A stretch of 7,868 nt of DNA from contig JANLFZ010000257.1 of NCBI GenBank assembly GCA_024653385.1, positions 1 to 7,868 on the forward strand, written 5' to 3'. Numbering within the stretch: the stretch's first letter is position 1; each line of letters opens with the position of its first letter. The DNA is from Thermoguttaceae bacterium (lineage in GTDB: Bacteria; Planctomycetota; Planctomycetia; Pirellulales; Thermoguttaceae). Under the pieces are notes generated by a model. It was not told the DNA's origin. It was given only the letters and a program-made list of their open reading frames with translations, and did not search any database. This document shows, one piece after another, positions 3,836-7,868 of the stretch. The position numbers were made by a program, and so were the translations under genes.

Positions 3836-6619
3836 TCACGGCTTTTGCCACCGCACCGGCTTGCGCTGGCGGTAGCCTTCGAGGTCCCGGCGGAGGTCTC
3901 GGGCCGCGGGCGAGTCCGCCGGCCCCGACAACTCGAGGGCTCGGGTAACGGTCGCCACCGCGTCGGCCCACCTGCCGGCTTCCGCGTACGCGGCCGCGAG
4001 CGTGCGCAGGCTGACGAGATCCTTCTCTCCGGTGGCCTCGCAGGCCTTTTCGGCCATGGCCACGGCCTCGGCCCCATCGCGCACGCGATCGTCGGGGCAC
4101 GTGGCCAAGAGCCACGCCAGCCCGTTGGCCGCGCCCGGGTCGTTCGGCTCCGTCGCCAGGGCCTTGCGGAATTGATCGACGGCCGACTGGAATGCCCCGC
4201 GCCGCGCCAGGGCCTCGGCCAGACCCAGCCGGGCGACCGTGCAGCGGGGGTCGATCTCGAGGGCCTTTTCGTACTGCTGGACCGCCTCGTCGACGAGGCC
4301 CTTTTCGAGCAAGACGTTCCCCAGATTGGCGCGGCCGGCGGCATCCTTCGGCGCTAGGTGCACCGCGGCGCGGAAATGGACGGCCGCCTCGTCGAGCTGG
4401 CCCGCTTCGGCCAGAGCCCGAGCCAGATTCGTCCGGGCGATCAGGTGCTTGGGCTGGAGTTCGACGGCCTTGCGCAAGTGGCCGATCGCCTCGAGGGGTC
4501 GGCCTTGCCGCTGGCGCACGAGCCCCAGGTTCGCGTGCGCGAACCAGCATTTCGGGTCCAGGGCCAGGGCCCGCTCCAAGCGGGGAATCGCCTCGTCGAG
4601 CCGGCCCTTCTCGATCAGGATGACCGCCATGCTCACGTGGCCTTCGAGATAGTCCGGCTGCTTGCTCACCGCCGCCTCGAACTGCGCCATGGCCTCGTCG
4701 AACTTGCCCTGCTCGAACAACTGGATGCCGCGCATGCCGTCGCGCAGGTACTGCACGGCGGGCACGCTAATGCCGGCGAACTGGTCGTACGCGACGTTGA
4801 CGAACTCGGGCAGGTTGACGGCCCGGTTCGCCGCGGTCGAGTCGGGAATCAACACCGCCGGGGTGTCGTTGCCGTCCTCGTCGAGGTGCGTGAGGAACAT
4901 CTGCGTATACGGGGTGTTCGCCTTGGACGAAAACACCAACCACCGGCCGTTCGGCGAGAAGCTGTGCCACGAGTTCATGCGCGGCGTGTTCGCGCGCATC
5001 CGCCGGGCAGTGCCCCCTCGCGCCGGAACGATCCACAACTCGCTGTCCGGCCGCAGCAGTTGCCCGTTGCGGCACTTGACGAACACGATCCACTTGCCGT
5101 CGGGCGAGACCTTCGGGAAGGTGTTGCTCATGCCGTTCCGCGACGCCCCGGCGATCGGCTCCGGCCGGCCGCCGCGCCCGCCGTCGAAGGGCATCCGGTA
5201 CAGGTCGTACTGGATCGGCGTCTCGGCCGGGTCGTTGGGCCGCGCCGCCGGCCGATACCCGGCGGGATACGCATCCTTGGCCTCGGCCCGGGCGAAGACC
5301 AGGTGCTTGCCGTCCGGGGTCCACACGGGGTCGCAATGGACGTATTTCGGATCGTCGGCGCCGGGCAGGGCCCGGATCTGACCGCTGGCTCGCTCGTAGT
5401 ACCCCAGAATGCCCCGCGTCGGATAGAACACCTGAAGGAAGCGGTAATCGGTGAAGTTCTGCACGTAGACGGCTTCGTTGAGCGTCGTCACCGCGTAACG
5501 ACCGTCGGGCGACAGACGTGAGAGGAAGCCGATCGTCTTGTGCCCTTTCGGCTTGCCGTCGTACGAATTCCAACTGATCACGTGCTTCTGCTCGATGACC
5601 GTCTCGGGCGCGACCGGGGCGATGACATAGGCGCCCTTGTCGCCCGCCGGGCCATCGAGGTCCATGCCCAGCGTCTTGCCGTCATCCGAGAAGGAGTGGC
5701 AATTCGCGCAGGTGAGCATGTCGGTCAGAAGCAACCGGCTTTCGGGCTGGGAGATATCGCGGAGCCGCCAGGCGATCAGCGGAAGGAATGCCTCGCTTAA
5801 GGGCTTGATTACCCCTTCCTGGGTGTCGGAAGGCGCCAACGGCACGTCGCGATAGAAGATCGGGGCGCCCACGGGGTCCTTCGACGTGGCGATCGCGATC
5901 CGGCCTCGCGACAGGATCGTGCCCGGCTCGCCGCTCCGAAACCCCAGGATGGCCAGCGTGGCCGGCCGTTCGACGGAATGCCGTTTGAAGGCCGTCCATA
6001 CCCGAGGGTTTACCTTCCACGCCTTGGCCGAGGCCTGATAGGGAGTCCCGCGGTACACCTCGTTGGTCGCGGTGATGCACCGCGAGTCGATCGGGCCTTG
6101 TGGGGGGCGATCCCCCGGCAACAGGACGTGGAGGCGTCTCCCGCCATCGGCGAAAGCCCATTCCAAGAGCCACGTGTCGGCCTGTTCGGCCGGATCGTGC
6201 CACAGAATGGTCGGAGGCACGATTTCGGGCGGAAACACCGTTTGGTCGAGCGGATAGTCGATGACAAGCGCCGCAACCGCGCCGGGTGCTTGCCCCGCGC
6301 GGGCAGCCGCGCGGATCACCTCCTGAAGTGCCGGGCCGGCCGTCGAGGGAACCTCGTCGGCGCCCTCGGCCAGAATCGCCTCGCCGGCTTCGTGGAGCAG
6401 CGGGTGCATGGCCCTGCCCGCGGAAGGGGCCTCGCCGCTGCCGGCCGGCCCACTCGAAGCGCTCTGGCCGGAAACGTCGACGCGATTAGGCGCCTCGTCG
6501 CGTGTGCGCGGCGGATCATACGGCCCCGGCTCGGGTCGGCCTTCCCCAGGCCAGTAGTACCACGCGGCCAGACCCACCACCAGGACGACCGCCACGATGC
6601 CGACGAGGACCTTGCGCAC
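3836..6619 (-). CDS. membrane-anchored CxxCH / PD40 propeller / TPR protein
   Basis: This is a 927-residue protein. A basic start (residues 2-3, RK) leads into a hydrophobic anchor at about 4-23, then a Pro/Gly-rich linker. An Fn3-like region spans roughly 120-290. CANCH at 304-308 is a possible c-type haem site and runs straight into a propeller-like SDDGKTLGMD. PD40/WD40-like blades carry SPDG or similar loops at 370-373, 434-437, 505-508 and 555-558. Eight TPRs fill about 626-900, the seventh being the degenerate GLAWLLATCPDDRVRDG type common in planctomycetes. The TPRs suggest a protein-binding scaffold; the propeller may bind a ligand or sugar polymer. No catalytic site is recognised. 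The start is taken as GTG at 6619 because it places the anchor at the N-terminus and has GGAG 6 bases upstream. The longer frame begins at a TTG at 6739 and adds 40 residues with no signal character. It converges on the lipoprotein gene. Confidence 0.88.
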   Translation of the reverse strand: MRKVLVGIVAVVLVVGLAAWYYWPGEGRPEPGPYDPPRTRDEAPNRVDVSGQSASSGPAGSGEAPSAGRAMHPLLHEAGEAILAEGADEVPSTAGPALQEVIRAAARAGQAPGAVAALVIDYPLDQTVFPPEIVPPTILWHDPAEQADTWLLEWAFADGGRRLHVLLPGDRPPQGPIDSRCITATNEVYRGTPYQASAKAWKVNPRVWTAFKRHSVERPATLAILGFRSGEPGTILSRGRIAIATSKDPVGAPIFYRDVPLAPSDTQEGVIKPLSEAFLPLIAWRLRDISQPESRLLLTDMLTCANCHSFSDDGKTLGMDLDGPAGDKGAYVIAPVAPETVIEQKHVISWNSYDGKPKGHKTIGFLSRLSPDGRYAVTTLNEAVYVQNFTDYRFLQVFYPTRGILGYYERASGQIRALPGADDPKYVHCDPVWTPDGKHLVFARAEAKDAYPAGYRPAARPNDPAETPIQYDLYRMPFDGGRGGRPEPIAGASRNGMSNTFPKVSPDGKWIVFVKCRNGQLLRPDSELWIVPARGGTARRMRANTPRMNSWHSFSPNGRWLVFSSKANTPYTQMFLTHLDEDGNDTPAVLIPDSTAANRAVNLPEFVNVAYDQFAGISVPAVQYLRDGMRGIQLFEQGKFDEAMAQFEAAVSKQPDYLEGHVSMAVILIEKGRLDEAIPRLERALALDPKCWFAHANLGLVRQRQGRPLEAIGHLRKAVELQPKHLIARTNLARALAEAGQLDEAAVHFRAAVHLAPKDAAGRANLGNVLLEKGLVDEAVQQYEKALEIDPRCTVARLGLAEALARRGAFQSAVDQFRKALATEPNDPGAANGLAWLLATCPDDRVRDGAEAVAMAEKACEATGEKDLVSLRTLAAAYAEAGRWADAVATVTRALELSGPADSPAARDLRRDLEGYRQRKPVRWQKP

Positions 6620-6625
6620 TACCGA

Positions 6626-6629
6626 CTCC
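6626..6629 (-). promoter_or_regulatory. ribosome binding site supporting the GTG start of the PD40/TPR gene
   Basis: GGAG on the minus strand lies 6 bases before the GTG at 6617-6619. The alternative TTG at 6739 has no comparable purine-rich site, so this site decides the start. Confidence 0.5.
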
Positions 6630-6656
6630 GAGAAGAATGCCGCGCGTGCCCTTCCT

Positions 6657-6687
6657 CTAATATCGGCTGGGTGCGCGGCTGGTGCAA
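6657..6687 (-). promoter_or_regulatory. candidate promoter for the PD40/TPR gene
   Basis: On the minus strand TTGCAC (6687-6682) and GATATT (6664-6659) are 17 bases apart; TATTAG (6662-6657) is an alternative -10 box. Transcription would start near 6650, leaving a leader of about 30 bases before GTG 6619. If real, it rules out the TTG at 6739 as start. Confidence 0.35.
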
Positions 6688-6713
6688 TGCTCCGAACGCG
6701 GGCTGTTGCTGGC

Positions 6714-6742
6714 TTGACGCTGCCTTGGGAACCGGGCAAGAT
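6714..6742 (+). promoter_or_regulatory. candidate promoter for the UroD-like gene
   Basis: TTGACG (6714-6719) matches the -35 consensus at 5 of 6 positions. CAAGAT (6737-6742) lies 17 bases downstream as a weak -10 box; GATGAT (6740-6745) is an alternative with a 20-base spacer. The leader would be about 30 bases. Confidence 0.35.
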
Positions 6743-6762
6743 GATGGACCGCCGTTAGCCCC

Positions 6763-6767
6763 AGGAG
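6763..6767 (+). promoter_or_regulatory. ribosome binding site of the UroD-like gene
   Basis: AGGAG lies 10 bases before the ATG at 6778. The spacing is slightly long but within the usual range, and no other start nearby gives a better N-terminus. Confidence 0.6.
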
Positions 6768-6777
6768 TTGCCGCGTC

Positions 6778-7848
6778 ATGAGCGAACTATCGTCCGCGGA
6801 GCGGGTCATGCGGGTCTTGCGCCGCGAAGAGCCCGACCGCATCCCCCACTTCGAATGGATCATCGACCGCAAGGTCCGCGAGGCGATCTGCCCCGGGGCG
6901 AGCATGGAGGAGTTCACGGTGCGCATGGGGCTCGACGCGATCCTCACCGCGCCCGACATCCGGAAAGAGCAGATCGGGCCGAACCGCTTCCGCAACGAGT
7001 GGGGCGTGGTGCTCGAGACGACCAGCGAGGAGCACGGGTTTCCGGTCGAGGGGCCGATCAAGTCGCTCGACGATTTCCGCAAGTACACCCCCCCCGACCC
7101 GCACGCCCCCGGCCGGTACGAGAGCCTCCAGCGCCTGGTCAAGAGGTACAAGGGGAAACTGGCGATCGGGGTGCATCTAAACGACGTGTTCTCGATTCCG
7201 CGGTACCTGGCGGGCTTCGAGGGGTTGATGATGGCCCTGGTCGATTCGCCCGAGTTGGTTCGCGGCCTGGTCGATCTCTCGGTCGAGATGAACCTCGCCA
7301 TGGCGCGCGAGGTCGCCCGGTTCGGGGCCGATTTCGTCTTCACCGGCGACGACTATGCCTCGACCGAGCGGCCGTTCATGTCGCCCAAGGCGTTTCGCGA
7401 GTTCTTCGAGCCCGGGCTGCGGCGCGTGATCGCCGGGTTCCACGAGGCCGGCCTGCCGGTCATCAAGCACACCGACGGCAATATCCGGCCGCTGGTGGAC
7501 ATGATTCTCGACACGGGGATCGACTGCCTCGACCCGATCGACCCCGTGGCCGGAATGGACATCGGCGAGATGAAGGCGAAGTACGGCCATCGCGTCGCGC
7601 TGAAGGGCAACGTCGATTGCGCCCACACGCTGACCTTCGGCTCCGAGGCCGACGTCGTTGCCGAGACGAAGGCCGTCATCCGCAAGGCCGGCGAAGGGGG
7701 CGGGCTGATCCTCTCGTCGAGCAACAGCATCCACTCGGCCGTCAAGCCCGGGAACTACCTGGCCATGTGGAACGCCATCCGCATGTACGGCCGGTACCCG
7801 CTGCGCCTCGAGCCCTGGCCCTCATCGGGCGCCGTGGAGGCCTTCTAA
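6778..7848 (+). CDS. uroporphyrinogen decarboxylase-family protein (MtaA/COG0407-like, not HemE)
   Basis: This is a complete 356-residue cytoplasmic protein of the UroD/MtaA superfamily (PF01208), of usual length for the family. The start SSAERVMRVLRREEPDRIP (5-23) is the standard N-terminus of the non-HemE branch. True HemE enzymes carry a FMRQAGRY-type substrate loop there, which is absent, so a haem-synthesis role is unlikely. Further family motifs are FTGDDYAS (188-195), KHTDGN (230-235), the GNVDC loop (277-281), and SSNSIHSAVKPGNY (314-327). Members such as MtaA, MtbA and CmuA move methyl groups between cobalamin and a thiol, using zinc held by a HxC...C set. Here His231 is followed by Asp233, with Cys281 further on, so metal binding may differ. 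Substrate is unknown; no corrinoid protein or methyltransferase partner gene is in view. It is divergent from the PD40/TPR gene, with its own Shine-Dalgarno. Confidence 0.92.
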   Translation: MSELSSAERVMRVLRREEPDRIPHFEWIIDRKVREAICPGASMEEFTVRMGLDAILTAPDIRKEQIGPNRFRNEWGVVLETTSEEHGFPVEGPIKSLDDFRKYTPPDPHAPGRYESLQRLVKRYKGKLAIGVHLNDVFSIPRYLAGFEGLMMALVDSPELVRGLVDLSVEMNLAMAREVARFGADFVFTGDDYASTERPFMSPKAFREFFEPGLRRVIAGFHEAGLPVIKHTDGNIRPLVDMILDTGIDCLDPIDPVAGMDIGEMKAKYGHRVALKGNVDCAHTLTFGSEADVVAETKAVIRKAGEGGGLILSSSNSIHSAVKPGNYLAMWNAIRMYGRYPLRLEPWPSSGAVEAF

Positions 7849-7868
7849 CAACAGCCCGTGGATCGCCT

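Noticed and set aside
3836..4740. Long tandem DNA repeat across the TPR region
   Set aside because: The repetition is at the protein level (eight TPRs); the DNA units have diverged too far to be a sequence repeat.
4358..5521. Plus-strand open frame of 387 codons
   Set aside because: It is antisense to the PD40/TPR gene, which shows clear domain repeats; the antisense product shows none.
6778..7848. HemE (haem-pathway uroporphyrinogen decarboxylase)
   Set aside because: The substrate-binding FMRQAGRY-type loop near the N-terminus is absent, and the remaining motifs are those of the MtaA/COG0407 branch.

Overview
This GC-rich window looks like chromosomal DNA from a planctomycete. The main evidence is a DUF1559 gene with a type IV prepilin-like N-terminus (positions 1873-2979). 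Next to it is a small lipoprotein with the SGTVTYKG...IPSKYKDPNKSGL layout typical of that phylum. Two further membrane-anchored proteins each combine one CxxCH motif with a beta-propeller. I see no tRNA, rRNA, CRISPR array, phage gene or transposase gene. The genus cannot be fixed from this sequence.

Layout from left to right. Positions 7-91 hold two REP-like hairpins in inverted orientation. Each begins with GTAG, and the second supplies the stop codon of the gene beside it. Positions 88-1725 (minus) encode a membrane-anchored FG-GAP/VCBS repeat protein with a CGDCH motif. Positions 1751-1806 (minus) form a strong intrinsic terminator after the DUF1559 gene, only 25 bases before the FG-GAP start codon. 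Positions 1873-2979 (minus) encode the DUF1559 protein. Positions 2980-3312 are a divergent gap with candidate promoters on both strands and three inverted repeats. Positions 3313-3768 (plus) encode the small lipoprotein. Positions 3836-6619 (minus) encode a 927-residue protein with a membrane anchor, a CANCH motif, a PD40 propeller and eight TPRs. It most likely starts at a GTG. A short divergent control region follows, and positions 6778-7848 (plus) encode a uroporphyrinogen decarboxylase-like protein that is not HemE.

How the genes may work together. Four of the five products are predicted to be exported or anchored with their bulk outside the cytoplasmic membrane. The FG-GAP and PD40/TPR proteins share a plan: N-terminal anchor, single possible c-type haem site, calcium- or WD40-like propeller. 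They flank the DUF1559/lipoprotein pair, so a shared cell-surface role is possible, but the sequence does not prove it. The UroD-like enzyme is cytoplasmic, faces away from the rest, and may be unrelated. The most unusual non-coding signals are the paired GTAG hairpins, the terminator ahead of the FG-GAP gene, and the palindrome overlapping the predicted lipoprotein promoter.
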